In this document: piece after piece, positions 43,030 to 51,913 of the stretch
Position numbering within the stretch: the first letter of the stretch is position 1
How the letters are laid out: every line of letters starts with the position of its first letter
Assembly (NCBI GenBank): GCA_017940385.1
Contig: JAGAYS010000037.1
Span: 1-64,000 of the forward strand
DNA: 64,000 bases
Reading direction: 5' to 3'
DNA from: Ruminobacter sp.
GTDB taxonomy: Bacteria > Pseudomonadota > Gammaproteobacteria > Enterobacterales > Succinivibrionaceae
The notes under the pieces: model-generated
Database searches by the model: none
Seen by the model: only the letters and a program-made list of their open reading frames with translations
What the model was told of the DNA's origin: nothing
Translations under genes and position numbers: made by a program

Positions 43030-43923
43030 TTAACCTTCTCTGGATTCTTCGGCAACCCGGTTTTCGTCTGCTTCCCGAGGCTTTTCAACAATTCTGATTC
43101 CGTTATCAAGAAGTTCAATGCGATGAAGCTTATAAAGATTTCCGATAACCTTTTTGAATTTGCCCTTGCTCATGTGGAAACGCTGCTCAATTTCCTCCGG
43201 ACTTGAAAAATCACCGTATGGAAGGAAACCGTCGGCAAGTGCCAGCTCGCGCAGCAGAAAATCCGTACTGCTGGCAACACCGGTCATACCGCTGCCGGAA
43301 AGAGAGAGATTGACCTTGAAATCCCTGCGTACGGAATGAATGTATCCCTTAAGCCTCTTCCCCTTTACAAGATTTACGCCGAGTGCATCCTTTTCGGACA
43401 GGAGACCGTAAAAGCTGTTGTTGACAAGCATCTTAAACCCTAACGGAGTGTGGCTTATTACCGTAAGATCCACCCTGTCACCGGACTTCAGCTTACAACC
43501 TTTCGGCAGGGTTTCACTTATGAAACGGTCAAACTTCTGTGTGGCATACAGACGTCCGTCACGATCCTTGGCAACGTATATCAGACATTCATCACCGGGC
43601 TTCAGTCTGTTTAACTGCTCCCTGAAAGGAATCATCAGATCCTTGCGGATCCCCCAGTCCAGATAGGCAGCCCCCGGAGTCACGTCCTTTACCGTAAGTC
43701 TTCCCGCTTCCCCGAAAAGAACCCGAGGGCGATGTGCGGTAACAGTCAGCCTGCCGTCATCAATATAGCAGAACACCTCAACAAGAAGACCGGCAGCAGG
43801 TTTTTCAGGAAGCTGGGAGAGAGGAAGAAACACTTCACCGTATTTTCCGGCATCCAGAAAACCGCCCCTGTCATCAACCCTGACAAGAGCAAGTTCATTC
43901 ATTTTCCCAATTTCAACTTCCAT
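43030..43923 (-). CDS. cvfB: CvfB family S1 RNA-binding protein
   Basis: Cytoplasmic RNA-binding protein of the CvfB/YitL family, first known as a virulence regulator in Staphylococcus. Several S1-like beta-barrel repeats make up the first 230 residues (LALVRVDDRGGFLDAGKYGEVFLP, then GAAYLDWG-like AYLDWGIRKDLMIP, and a third around GFKMLVNNSFYGLLSEKD). A C-terminal winged helix carries EEIEQRFHMSKGKFKKVIGN and LYKLHRIELLDNGIRI, diagnostic of CvfB. Length 297 is normal. AGGCGGGG lies before the ATG. The SET transporter gene follows after a hairpin; no functional link is evident. Confidence 0.92.
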   Translation of the reverse strand: MEVEIGKMNELALVRVDDRGGFLDAGKYGEVFLPLSQLPEKPAAGLLVEVFCYIDDGRLTVTAHRPRVLFGEAGRLTVKDVTPGAAYLDWGIRKDLMIPFREQLNRLKPGDECLIYVAKDRDGRLYATQKFDRFISETLPKGCKLKSGDRVDLTVISHTPLGFKMLVNNSFYGLLSEKDALGVNLVKGKRLKGYIHSVRRDFKVNLSLSGSGMTGVASSTDFLLRELALADGFLPYGDFSSPEEIEQRFHMSKGKFKKVIGNLYKLHRIELLDNGIRIVEKPREADENRVAEESREG

Positions 43924-44110
43924 AAATCCCCGCCTTATGTACGGAACGGGATTATCCCCGTTCCATCTTAATATTCTCCGTCACCATGGTGCCGATGCGG
44001 AATGCATAACGCCGTATCCGCTTCCGGCTGTCCGGTGACACAATAAAACATACCACATGATATGTCTGCCGTCATTTTGGAAACTCTATCCTTTTTCACG
44101 GCTATAAAAA

Positions 44111-44149
44111 AGCGTCCTGAAATAAAAAAGAATTTACTTTCAGGACGCT
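44111..44149 (-). terminator. rplY terminator
   Basis: AGCGTCCTGAAA (44111-44122) pairs with TTTCAGGACGCT (44138-44149). On the minus strand a U-run follows (the A-run at 44106-44110 on +). Located about 35 bp after the rplY stop. Confidence 0.85.
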
Positions 44150-44182
44150 GCTTGCAATAAATTCAGTAATCAGTAAACTGAA

Positions 44183-44473
44183 TTACACACGCATGAAGTC
44201 GATGTGAATTAAGGTGCCGTTTACAGGATGACGCTGAATAGCTACAGGCTTAACAGCGATTTCTTCACCGCCGGCTACAGCTAAAACGATGCTTTCTTCA
44301 TAGAAAGACTTGTTCTGCTGAGCAGTGAAGAGCTTAGCATTATCTAAAGATAAAGCTACAGGTTCCTTATCACCGCCGTAAACAATTACTGGAAGGAGGT
44401 TAGAACGACGAAGGCGGCGGCTCGCACCTTTCCCGAAGTCGTTACGAATCTGGGCATCAAACTTATAAGCCAT
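44183..44473 (-). CDS. rplY: 50S ribosomal protein L25
   Basis: 5S rRNA-binding protein of the large ribosomal subunit. The 96-residue sequence is the short E. coli-type L25 without the CTC extension: GKGASRRLRRSNLLPVIVYGG, then LFTAQQNKSFYEESIVLAV and a final HPVNGTLIHIDFMRV. The RLR and P-x-V-x-YG motifs contact 5S rRNA in the E. coli protein. AGAGAG lies upstream of the ATG, and a 7-bp dyad (GACTGAC 44509-44515, GTCAGTC 44528-44534) in the leader could be a structured control site. Gene order around it is not informative. Confidence 0.96.
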   Translation of the reverse strand: MAYKFDAQIRNDFGKGASRRLRRSNLLPVIVYGGDKEPVALSLDNAKLFTAQQNKSFYEESIVLAVAGGEEIAVKPVAIQRHPVNGTLIHIDFMRV

Positions 44474-44508
44474 TTTGAATTCTCTCTATATAAAATATTA
44501 AACAATAC

Positions 44509-44534
44509 GACTGACAATGCGACCGTCGTCAGTC
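44509..44534 (-). promoter_or_regulatory. Dyad in the rplY leader
   Basis: GACTGAC and GTCAGTC form a 7-bp stem with a 12-nt loop, 36 bp upstream of the L25 start codon. It may be a leader hairpin used for control or only a mRNA 5' structure. Confidence 0.3.
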
Positions 44535-44714
44535 AATAAAAACCGGTTCACCGATTTATGCGTGCGAAGTTTATCATCTGTCCGTTTTTTTATCAAGGAT
44601 TTTGTGGAACAAACCTCATTTTTCACAGTTGTTTATTTTCCTGAAAATATTCCTGTGTTTCTTTTTCTGCATTCGGTGCTGTTTTTGAGCCTTTGCGGCA
44701 GGTGTCCGGCCGCG

Positions 44715-44752
44715 GTCTGTCTTTCTCAGACGCTTTGACGGGAAAGACAGAC
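44715..44752 (-). terminator. Hairpin after the CstA-family gene
   Basis: GTCTGTCTTTC (44715-44725) pairs with GAAAGACAGAC (44742-44752) around a 16-nt loop, 10 bp beyond the stop. The U-tract on the minus strand is poor, so it is a probable rather than certain terminator. Confidence 0.5.
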
Positions 44753-44761
44753 TCGGAAACA

Positions 44762-46507
44762 TTACACCCTGTACCTAATGGTTCTTATGACAATGGTAAG
44801 AGAAAGAAGAACCAGCATCAGAGCCATAAAAATCAGGAATATGGATGATACGGTAAGTACGGCATTGGTACTGAAGTATTTAGCGGCAATTTCCACAAGC
44901 CCCCATATACTCATTACTATCATCAGAACGGTAGGAATGAGTGCAATCAGATAATGAGACTTCTTTGCGAACAGATAGATTGTTACCGCAAGAAGAGTCA
45001 GTGATGCCAGAAGCTGGTTTGAAGCGCCGAACACCGGCCATATGGCGGTGGCACTTCCTGAAAACACCATCAGACCGGCAAGAAGAAGCACAAGCAGGGA
45101 TGCCATAAAGGCGTTTGCGGAAAACTTTCTGACAACTCCAATGACACCTAACATGGCATCCATGACGGCACCGTGTTTCTTTCTTGGAGCAACGAAGTCA
45201 ATCTTCTGCTTTTCGTTTCCGTTCTCCATATTCTGCTGATGTGTGTATGAAGGAGAAAAAAGCTCCTGCCATACAAATCTGCCGAGACGGGTTGCCGTAT
45301 CAAGAGATGTAAGCATGAATGCGGAAATAGAAAGACTGATAAACACCGTGCAGAGTTCCACAGGAAGGCCCAGAGCCCCCACAAAGGTACCGATACCAGA
45401 ACTGAACGCAGTTACCGGATTTTTAACCGCTTCGGCAAAGCTGACGTCAGAAAGCCAGATGACGGCAATGAGGCTCATTACGCCAAGAACACCTTCCACA
45501 ATCATGCCGCCGTAACCGATAAGCTGAATATCCTTTTCGGCACGGATCTGCTTTGACGTTGTTCCGGAAGAAACAAGGGAATGGAAACCGGAGCAGGCAC
45601 CGCAGGCGATCAGGATAAACAGATCCGGGAACAGATTGCTTCTGGCTCCGCCGTTATCAACCACGAATCCGGTAAACCCTGACATTTCGATTGAAGGATT
45701 GTAAACGACAATACCAAGGACACCGAGAATAATCATGGCATAAAGAAGATATGAGCTGAGATAGTCTCTCGGCTGAAGCAGCCACTGCACCGGACAAACG
45801 GACGCAACCAAAGCATAAATTCCGAGGAATGCGAGCCATACGTTACGTACGCCTTCCTTATCGATATTGAACAGTACACCGAGATCCAGCGGAAATTTGT
45901 AAGCGGCATACACGGAAACAAAAACCAGCGGTACAAAAATAATGCTGGCAACGCGAAGTGACAGACCTTTTGAAGTAACAAAACCAAAAACCGGAGCCAT
46001 CAGAATAAAGATGATTGACGCAGTGGCAACGGCAGGATTTGACACAAAGGTATTCGCAACAAGCATGCCGAATACGGCAACAACCAGTATCAGACAGGCC
46101 CAGCAGAAAAACAGGAACAGCTGACGACCCCAGATACTCATAATCTTTTCTATAATGTAGCCGATTGAGCGTCCGTTATTGCGCACTGACAGGAACAGCG
46201 CGGCAAAGTCATGCATTGCACCGATGAACACGCATCCGATAAAAATCCACAGAAGAGCGGGAAGCCAGCCGAACTGACAGGCAACAATCGGTCCGATAAT
46301 TGGACCTGCACCGGCTATTGATGCAAAATGATGTCCGAAAAGCACGCCGGGATGGGTAGGAACATAATCCACGCCGTCGTGATTTACGACTGCGGGAGTT
46401 GGAATGCTGTTGTCTACTTTAAAAAGTCTGGCAATAAAACCGCCGTAGAACTTATACCCCAAGGCAAAATACAGCAGTGCACAGACCAGAAGAATCAAAC
46501 CGTTCAT
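44762..46507 (-). CDS. CstA-family carbon starvation / pyruvate or peptide transporter
   Basis: Large inner-membrane protein (about 15-16 hydrophobic segments) of the CstA family, whose members CstA and BtsT in E. coli import pyruvate; peptide uptake has also been proposed. The N-terminus LYFALGYKFYGGFIARLF, the hallmark THPGVLFGHHFASIAGAGPI, FGWLPALLWIFIGCVFIGAM and HDFAALFLSVRNNGRSIGYI are all diagnostic. ACSGFHSLVSSGTTSKQI and SAFMLTSLDTATRLGRFVWQ are further family blocks. 581 residues is shorter than E. coli CstA (701) and is closer to the compact clade. The minus-strand -10 TATAAT at 46663-46668 lies next to two direct TGTGAT half-sites. It is not linked to a LytS/YpdA-type regulator. 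Confidence 0.9.
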   Translation of the reverse strand: MNGLILLVCALLYFALGYKFYGGFIARLFKVDNSIPTPAVVNHDGVDYVPTHPGVLFGHHFASIAGAGPIIGPIVACQFGWLPALLWIFIGCVFIGAMHDFAALFLSVRNNGRSIGYIIEKIMSIWGRQLFLFFCWACLILVVAVFGMLVANTFVSNPAVATASIIFILMAPVFGFVTSKGLSLRVASIIFVPLVFVSVYAAYKFPLDLGVLFNIDKEGVRNVWLAFLGIYALVASVCPVQWLLQPRDYLSSYLLYAMIILGVLGIVVYNPSIEMSGFTGFVVDNGGARSNLFPDLFILIACGACSGFHSLVSSGTTSKQIRAEKDIQLIGYGGMIVEGVLGVMSLIAVIWLSDVSFAEAVKNPVTAFSSGIGTFVGALGLPVELCTVFISLSISAFMLTSLDTATRLGRFVWQELFSPSYTHQQNMENGNEKQKIDFVAPRKKHGAVMDAMLGVIGVVRKFSANAFMASLLVLLLAGLMVFSGSATAIWPVFGASNQLLASLTLLAVTIYLFAKKSHYLIALIPTVLMIVMSIWGLVEIAAKYFSTNAVLTVSSIFLIFMALMLVLLSLTIVIRTIRYRV

Positions 46508-46662
46508 ATTATCTTACAAAAAGAGTTCTCTTGAAGCCGGCCGCAATCGGAGAAACATCGGAACTCCGGGATGTTCATGCTCCAAAAAAACACCTTCAAT
46601 CTCCAAAGGTACACACTGAAAACACAAAAAATGCTCCGCATAAACGGGCATGTCCGGCACGA

Positions 46663-46691
46663 ATTATATCACAACAGATCACACAGCTTAA
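46663..46691 (-). promoter_or_regulatory. Candidate promoter of the CstA-family gene
   Basis: On the minus strand, TATAAT (46663-46668 on +) lies next to TGTGATCTGTTGTGAT, two direct TGTGAT half-sites just upstream. The -35 hexamer (TTAAGC) is poor, which would suit an activator-dependent promoter. cstA is CRP-dependent in E. coli, but the half-sites here are direct, not inverted, so CRP binding is doubtful. Confidence 0.35.
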
Positions 46692-46759
46692 GAGAAAACG
46701 GGGGAATGATTATCCATACAGACCAAAACTGAAGCTTCTTTCCTCCGGCAATAAAGTCC

Positions 46760-46797
46760 GACAAGCCGCGACTCATTAAATTAAGCCGCGGCTTGTC
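46760..46797 (-). terminator. nadA terminator
   Basis: GACAAGCCGCG (46760-46770) pairs with CGCGGCTTGTC (46787-46797), about 40 bp after the nadA stop. The U-tract on the minus strand is short. The rest of 46508-46837 has no gene. Confidence 0.65.
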
Positions 46798-46837
46798 ATA
46801 AATATGAAGAGCGGATAACCTTCCGCAAAGGTATTCG

Positions 46838-47911
46838 TCAGATACGGACTCCGGCGTCGTAGAGAGCCTGAACCGAACCGGCCTCCTTGAGCTTTGTTGA
46901 GAAATCAAGAAGTCTGTTAAGAGATACGAGAGCCCCCTTTCTGATATTCTCGTCCACGTGGATCTCACGGCCCTCAGGACTGTCAAGAAGCTTTTCAATC
47001 AGAGGAAGAGTATTCTGTCTCATCCACGGGCAGTGGGCACAGCTCTGACATGTGGCACCGGCACCGCCGTTCGGAGCAGGAATGAGAACCTTGTCAGGAC
47101 AGGCCTGGGATATTTTATAGAAAATACCCACATCGGTGGCGATAATGAACTCACGGGCATCCATTTCCTTAACCTTGTTAAGAATCTGAGATGTTGACCC
47201 TGCAAAATCGGCAAGAGCGGTAACATCAGCAGGAGATTCCGGATGTACAAGAACCTTGGCGTCCGGATGCTCCTTCATGAGAGCCTTGAGAGCGGTAGCC
47301 TTGAAATCGTCATGAACAATGCAGTGAGCCTGCCACCTCAGCATTTCGGCTCCTGTCTGGTTACAGATGTATGAACCGAGATGACGATCCGGAGCCCAGA
47401 TGATTTTTTTTCCGCAGAGCTTCAGATATTCGATCATTTCAAGAGCTATTGAACTGGTAACAACATAATCAGCCCTGGCCTTTACCGCTGCGGAGGTATT
47501 GGCGTAAACAACGACGCTGTGATCAGGATGCTCATCGCAGAATTTACCGAATTCATCGGCAGGACAGCCAAGATCCAGAGAACACTCGGCATTGAGATCA
47601 GGCATCAGGATAGTCTTTTCCGGAGACAGTATCTTGGCGGTTTCCCCCATAAAACGCACACCGGCAACGATAATGGTTTTTGCCGTATGATTGCGTCCCC
47701 ACTTGGCCATTTCCAGTGAATCGCCAATAAAACCTCCGGTTTTTTCGGCAAGACGCTGAACTTCATCCGCAGTGTAATAGTGAGCTATCACCACAGCATC
47801 CCTTTCCCTGAGTTTTGCGGCAATTCGGTCGGTATACTCCGCAATTTCACTGCTGCTTAATGGAGCCGGAAGATCCGGCAGGCTGAGGTTGCTTAAGTCT
47901 GGAATGTACAT
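46838..47911 (-). CDS. nadA: Quinolinate synthase A
   Basis: [4Fe-4S] enzyme that condenses iminoaspartate with dihydroxyacetone phosphate to quinolinate in de novo NAD synthesis. [43 protein letters not shown] and [17 protein letters not shown] are family blocks; the Cys of AECSLD, one in CNQTGAE and one in [10 protein letters not shown] can supply the three cluster ligands. [13 protein letters not shown] and [14 protein letters not shown] near the end also match. 357 residues compares with 347 in E. coli. GGAG lies before the ATG. nadB and nadC are not in the window. Confidence 0.97.
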   Translation of the reverse strand: MYIPDLSNLSLPDLPAPLSSSEIAEYTDRIAAKLRERDAVVIAHYYTADEVQRLAEKTGGFIGDSLEMAKWGRNHTAKTIIVAGVRFMGETAKILSPEKTILMPDLNAECSLDLGCPADEFGKFCDEHPDHSVVVYANTSAAVKARADYVVTSSIALEMIEYLKLCGKKIIWAPDRHLGSYICNQTGAEMLRWQAHCIVHDDFKATALKALMKEHPDAKVLVHPESPADVTALADFAGSTSQILNKVKEMDAREFIIATDVGIFYKISQACPDKVLIPAPNGGAGATCQSCAHCPWMRQNTLPLIEKLLDSPEGREIHVDENIRKGALVSLNRLLDFSTKLKEAGSVQALYDAGVRI

Positions 47912-47956
47912 TTGCTCTATCTCCGCATTCTGTCCGGCACATAAATTCCCTGCAGG

Positions 47957-47981
47957 GTTTCAGGCGCTGTGCGCCTGAAAC
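47957..47981. terminator. Hairpin between the first porin and nadA
   Basis: GTTTCAGGCGC (47957-47967) pairs perfectly with GCGCCTGAAAC (47971-47981) around TGT. It lies between the stop of the porin gene at 48068 and the start of nadA and probably ends porin transcription, although there is no U-run on the minus strand. Confidence 0.6.
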
Positions 47982-48067
47982 ATAAAGACCGGCATAATGC
48001 CAAATTGTTTTTATCAGATTAAATTTTTACGCGAGGCACCCGAGGTTATCAGGTTCCTGAATCTTAG

Positions 48068-49114
48068 TTAGAAATTATACTGCACATTAATCATGTAAGA
48101 CGCGTGCTGTCGGGTTTCCTCAGTCGGAAAATCAATCCTGCCGAGACCAAATCTGCCTTCAAAATAAGTCATGAACGCAGGAGAGAAGTGGTAGGCAACC
48201 TGCGATGTTATTTCGGAAACCTCCCTCTTTCTGTTTTCATAACCATAATAGCCGTATCCCAGGGTGGCGCCGAGACCGTTGTCCATGGTGTAACCCAGTA
48301 CGCCTTCAAAGCCGGACATATGATGATCCTCTCGCTGATACTTATCCCTACTGTAAACAAACGAGGTGTAAATACCGTCATTGAGATGACCGTAGCTCAG
48401 ACCGGCGCTGAAACCATGCCTGTCTCCGGCCGGACTCTTGTGAAAATCATACCAGTCATAAGACAGTGAGAAAGCCAGACTTTCAAGAAGACCATCCTGC
48501 CAGTTATAGGCCATGGCAGCCGCATATCCCGCATTCACGTCAAGATCCTGCACCGTAAGAGTATCACGGTGGAGATGTGTTGCCATGTTGTCACGCGGAG
48601 TCTGATAGCTGAAACCGAAGGTATAACCGCCCACGGCATTAACATACATTATCTGTCCTTCCTGACGGCCGCCGAGCTCCCAGTAGCTGTTTGAATTGTC
48701 GCCGTAATGCTCAAAGACGTCGTTCATGCCGACCGTAATGTATCTTGCGGTATCCCCCTGACCGAACACAAGAGTACCGTACTGACACAAATCAAATCCG
48801 GTATAGGCATAACGGGTATCGAAACGATCGTTGTCGGAGCTTTCTGATGAAACTTCCCACTCACCGAAAGCCACGGCCTTGATATTGGTTACGAGTGTGC
48901 TCGAAGCGGACACGCCAATTCTGGCCTCACCTTCCACGGAAGCCTTTGACTTCTGATTATGATCTCTTGTTCTGTTCGCCTGCTTGTTGTAGAAACCGCC
49001 TTCAAGACGTCCGAAAATGTTCAGCTGCGTACCGTTGTCATCATATACGTTTACGGCATGTGCTGAACCTGACACCAGCACCGTAAGCATTGCCGCAACC
49101 AGTGGTAATCTCAT
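48068..49114 (-). CDS. Outer-membrane porin (OmpC-type), copy 1
   Basis: General diffusion porin of the gram-negative type. A signal peptide (MRLPLVAAMLTVLVSGSAHA) precedes a 16-strand-like beta-barrel with alternating aromatic residues and a C-terminal Phe (YMINVQYNF), the BAM recognition signal. DTRYAYTGFD, GTLVFGQGD and YWELGGRQEGQIMYVN are shared with the two porins downstream. 348 residues. Upstream, a dyad TGTGAT (49137-49142) and ATCACA (49151-49156) lies near a TTGACA. This is the most divergent of the three copies. Confidence 0.9.
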   Translation of the reverse strand: MRLPLVAAMLTVLVSGSAHAVNVYDDNGTQLNIFGRLEGGFYNKQANRTRDHNQKSKASVEGEARIGVSASSTLVTNIKAVAFGEWEVSSESSDNDRFDTRYAYTGFDLCQYGTLVFGQGDTARYITVGMNDVFEHYGDNSNSYWELGGRQEGQIMYVNAVGGYTFGFSYQTPRDNMATHLHRDTLTVQDLDVNAGYAAAMAYNWQDGLLESLAFSLSYDWYDFHKSPAGDRHGFSAGLSYGHLNDGIYTSFVYSRDKYQREDHHMSGFEGVLGYTMDNGLGATLGYGYYGYENRKREVSEITSQVAYHFSPAFMTYFEGRFGLGRIDFPTEETRQHASYMINVQYNF

Positions 49115-49136
49115 AAAAAACTCCGTTTAGATATTG

Positions 49137-49167
49137 TGTGATGCAATATTATCACAATTAATGTCAA
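49137..49167 (-). promoter_or_regulatory. Dyad and -35-like element upstream of porin copy 1
   Basis: TGTGAT (49137-49142) and ATCACA (49151-49156) form a dyad with 8 bp between arms, which is 4 bp too wide for a CRP site. A minus-strand TTGACA lies at 49162-49167. No matching -10 at standard spacing is clear. Confidence 0.35.
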
Positions 49168-49274
49168 AATGCCGATTAAATTGAACCGCCGTTCCTTGAA
49201 TGCGAAGCCTTTCACCAAGCCGTATTTTCACACGCTGATAAAACCGGACGGAATCATGTCTGACCGAAGCAAAA

Positions 49275-49304
49275 AAAAGGCACGCGGTTTTCCGCATGCC
49301 TTTT
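49275..49304 (-). terminator. Terminator of porin copy 2
   Basis: AAAAGGCA plus CGG pairs with CCG plus TGCCTTTT around TTTT, with a 2-nt internal mismatch. On the minus strand a long U-run follows. Located about 55 bp beyond the stop of copy 2. Confidence 0.8.
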
Positions 49305-49357
49305 ATTCAGTTCTTCATGAAACAGCCGTATCATGCCTGACACGGCTTAATCCATAA

Positions 49358-50428
49358 TTAGAAGTTATACTGAACACCAACAGTCAGTAAATCGTGAGCC
49401 TTGTCCTTGAATCTTACGTAATCAGGAACGGTTCTGTTTTCTGTATGATTTGTAGGAGCAAGTAATGCGTCAGCGTAAACGAGGAACTGATCATTGAAGT
49501 TGTACTTAATTTCGAGGTCAATGTCATTTACAACTGTTTCACCGCCGAACTGGGCATTTTCGTAACCGAGAAGGAACTGCCAGCCTTCAATGCCGTAGCC
49601 TGCAACAACTTCATAGCTGTTTACGTCATTCAGCTTGTAGCCGTTACGCTTTGCATATTTTGAAAGCTGATAACCGGCAGCACCGTAGAAACCGTCACCG
49701 ATTTCACCTACTGAGAGACCAAAGCCGAATGAATCCCTGCTTAAGCTTGAGGAAAGACCTACCAGGTCTTCGTTCTGTGCCTCAGTTTCTTCGGTATTAT
49801 ATGTATCGTAACCTGCACCTAAAAATATAGGAAGACTTTCCTGATTAAAGGTATAACCGAGAGAAAAAGCAGCACCTGACTTGACGCCTCTAAGACCGGC
49901 AGACTGGTATGTTGCACCGAAACTGAAGCCGTTCAGATCTTCAATGGAGTAGATAATCTGACCTTCCTGACGGCCGCCGTCAGCATAAGCACCAAGGGTA
50001 TTTGCGGAGAAGAAAATATCTTCGTACACATCGGTAACGCCGAGTACATTGTAAAGTGCGGATTCAGTCTGACCGAACTTCAGTGAGCCGAAGTGATCGG
50101 TTTCAAAACCTACGGTTGCATAACGGGTATCGAACTTACCGTTTTCAGAACTTTCGGAAGCTACCTGCCATTCAGCAAACGCCGCAGCGTTCACGCCGTC
50201 ATAAATTCTGGTCTTGGCGTCAACGTTGAGACGTGCAGAACCTTCAACCTTAACCTTATGCTGGTCTGTATCATCGAAATCATATGTAGCAAACACGCTG
50301 TTGATGTTTGACTGAACACGGCCGCCTAAATTCAGGCTGGTGTTATCATTATTATATACGGTCGCTGCCTGAGCGGCTGAAGCGGTCATCATGCTCACTG
50401 TCAGAGCAAGTAAAGTCTTCTTAAACAT
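49358..50428 (-). CDS. Outer-membrane porin (OmpC-type), copy 2
   Basis: Second porin of the tandem set. A signal peptide (MFKKTLLALTVSMMTASAAQ, cut after AQA) is followed by ATVYNNDNTSLNLGGRVQSN, DTRYATVGFETDHFGSLKFG, GGRQEGQIIYSI and the terminal VGVQYNF. The frame extends upstream to 50503, but AAGGA lies 7 nt before the ATG at 50428, which begins a clean signal peptide. The promoter (minus) is well defined: -35 TTAGCA and -10 TATAAT, with the inverted repeat TGTTAG/CTAACA covering the -35 region. About 356 residues. Confidence 0.9.
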   Translation of the reverse strand: MFKKTLLALTVSMMTASAAQAATVYNNDNTSLNLGGRVQSNINSVFATYDFDDTDQHKVKVEGSARLNVDAKTRIYDGVNAAAFAEWQVASESSENGKFDTRYATVGFETDHFGSLKFGQTESALYNVLGVTDVYEDIFFSANTLGAYADGGRQEGQIIYSIEDLNGFSFGATYQSAGLRGVKSGAAFSLGYTFNQESLPIFLGAGYDTYNTEETEAQNEDLVGLSSSLSRDSFGFGLSVGEIGDGFYGAAGYQLSKYAKRNGYKLNDVNSYEVVAGYGIEGWQFLLGYENAQFGGETVVNDIDLEIKYNFNDQFLVYADALLAPTNHTENRTVPDYVRFKDKAHDLLTVGVQYNF

Positions 50429-50494
50429 GTTAAATTCCTTCATGTAATCCTGCAAATAATGCATCGAAAAATTTATTATATTTTGAGCGCTCCA

Positions 50495-50525
50495 ATTATA
50501 CATTTTTTGTTAGACTTTGCTAACA
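50495..50525 (-). promoter_or_regulatory. Porin copy 2 promoter with an operator-like dyad on the -35
   Basis: On the minus strand, -35 TTAGCA (50518-50523 on +) and -10 TATAAT (50495-50500) are 17 bp apart. The inverted repeat TGTTAG (50508-50513) and CTAACA (50520-50525) overlaps the -35 element and spacer, so a bound protein would block RNA polymerase. Confidence 0.55.
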
Positions 50526-50845
50526 CTTTTTTATGTCTTCAATCAGAGAGCCTCATCAGGACACCTGTTTTAATCCTCAATTTAAAGCAATGCAGGATTC
50601 AGGCCAGATGCAGTCAGCCGCCGCGGTTTCCTGTCGTAAAACTCCGTCCGCAGAATACTGTAACCCGCATGTTATATAGAAGATTTCTGGAAATTATTAT
50701 CAAAGGAAAATAATCTGTTCTATAAAAGAAATACCTTAATAAAAAAGAAATTTTGAAAAACTTTTTTCCGGAAAGATATTATTTCCGCAGTAACAGAATT
50801 TATAAATGAAATAAATTATCATTTTAATGCACGGTAAAAGAACAA
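50526..50845. other. Intergenic region between porin copies 2 and 3
   Basis: About 320 bp, AT-rich on the right, between the copy 2 promoter and the copy 3 terminator. No ORF or RNA recognised. It could hold further regulatory sites for copy 2. Confidence 0.35.
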
Positions 50846-50874
50846 AGGAACACCGGACGAAGCCCGGTGTTCCT
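50846..50874 (-). terminator. Terminator of porin copy 3
   Basis: AGGAACACCGG (50846-50856) pairs with CCGGTGTTCCT (50864-50874) around a 7-nt loop. On the minus strand a T-rich run follows. Located about 40 bp after the stop. Confidence 0.8.
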
Positions 50875-50911
50875 GAACAAAGCATATTTTAGCTACGACG
50901 CACTGAGTCCG

Positions 50912-51913
50912 TTAGAAATTGTACTGTGCGACAATTGCTACCTTGTCGTCGCTTCTTTCACCGGTAGATGCGATCTTATTACCAAGTGCATCAACGCGGT
51001 CAATGTCTGATACACCGATTTCGGTTTCAACCAGAACCTTGAAGTTGGAAGTAAAGTTATACTGAAGTTCGCCGATGAAGTTACTCTTAAGAATGGCACC
51101 ACCATGTCTTAAATTCTGGTAACCTGCATAAAGAAGCCAGCCGCTTTCCCAACCGTATGATGCAAGAGCTTCCCAACCGTTCTTATTCTTGGAATCCTTG
51201 TAATCAGTGAACTGATAAAGAAGACCTGAGTAGAAACCGTCACCTTCAGTACCTAAAGAAAGACCTGCGGCAACTGACTGTTTGTCATCGGTTGAATCGG
51301 CAACGTCATAGAAATCATAGCCGAGTGCGGCAACGAGAGGCAGACCAACGTCAAAGGTATAACCTACAGATGTAGCCGCACCGTTATTAACCGCATTGAG
51401 ACCTGCAGACTGATAGGTTGCGTTAAATACCAGACCGCTGTTGGTGTAGTTGTACTTAATCTGACCTTCCTGACGGCCGCCGAATTCCCAATAGGTATTA
51501 CCGCGTGAACCGTAATCGGTAAACACATCGGTTCTGTCAACTACATAGTAGATACCGGTGTGATCCTGACCGAATGTTAAGGTACCGTAATTGTCGGTCT
51601 TAAAACCGGTATATGCAAAACGGGTATTCCACTTACCGTTCTGAGAAGTTTCTGAACCGACTTCCCATTCAGCAAAACCAATGGCCTTCACGCCGTCATA
51701 AATCTTTGTGGAACCGTCAACACGAAGACGGGCTTTAGTTTCAAGAGCCGCCTTATCATGATCGGCAGTAGCTTCAACACTGTTGTAGTTAGCCTGAACA
51801 CGGCCGCCTAAAACGAGTGAACTGTCATCAGTATTGTACACGTTTGCTGCATGAGCGTAGTCGAAAGCAATAAGGGCAACCGCACCGGCAAGTAATTTGG
51901 TCTTTGTAGTCAT
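50912..51913 (-). CDS. Outer-membrane porin (OmpC-type), copy 3
   Basis: Third porin of the set, 333 residues. A signal peptide (MTTKTKLLAGAVALIAFDYAH, cut after AHA) is followed by NVYNTDDSSLVLGGRVQANY, NTRFAYTGFKTDNYGTLTFG, YWEFGGRQEGQIKYNY and a C-terminal VAIVAQYNF. Beta-strands run through to the C-terminal Phe. AAGGAAC lies upstream of the ATG. The divergent 52.4-kb DUF2057 gene shares the 456-bp upstream region. Each porin has its own terminator, so the three are separately expressed and can be differentially controlled. Confidence 0.9.
   Translation of the reverse strand: MTTKTKLLAGAVALIAFDYAHAANVYNTDDSSLVLGGRVQANYNSVEATADHDKAALETKARLRVDGSTKIYDGVKAIGFAEWEVGSETSQNGKWNTRFAYTGFKTDNYGTLTFGQDHTGIYYVVDRTDVFTDYGSRGNTYWEFGGRQEGQIKYNYTNSGLVFNATYQSAGLNAVNNGAATSVGYTFDVGLPLVAALGYDFYDVADSTDDKQSVAAGLSLGTEGDGFYSGLLYQFTDYKDSKNKNGWEALASYGWESGWLLYAGYQNLRHGGAILKSNFIGELQYNFTSNFKVLVETEIGVSDIDRVDALGNKIASTGERSDDKVAIVAQYNF

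Noticed and set aside
49137..49156. CRP site upstream of porin copy 1
   Set aside because: The TGTGA and TCACA half-sites are present but 10 bp apart instead of 6, so CRP is unlikely; kept only as a generic dyad.
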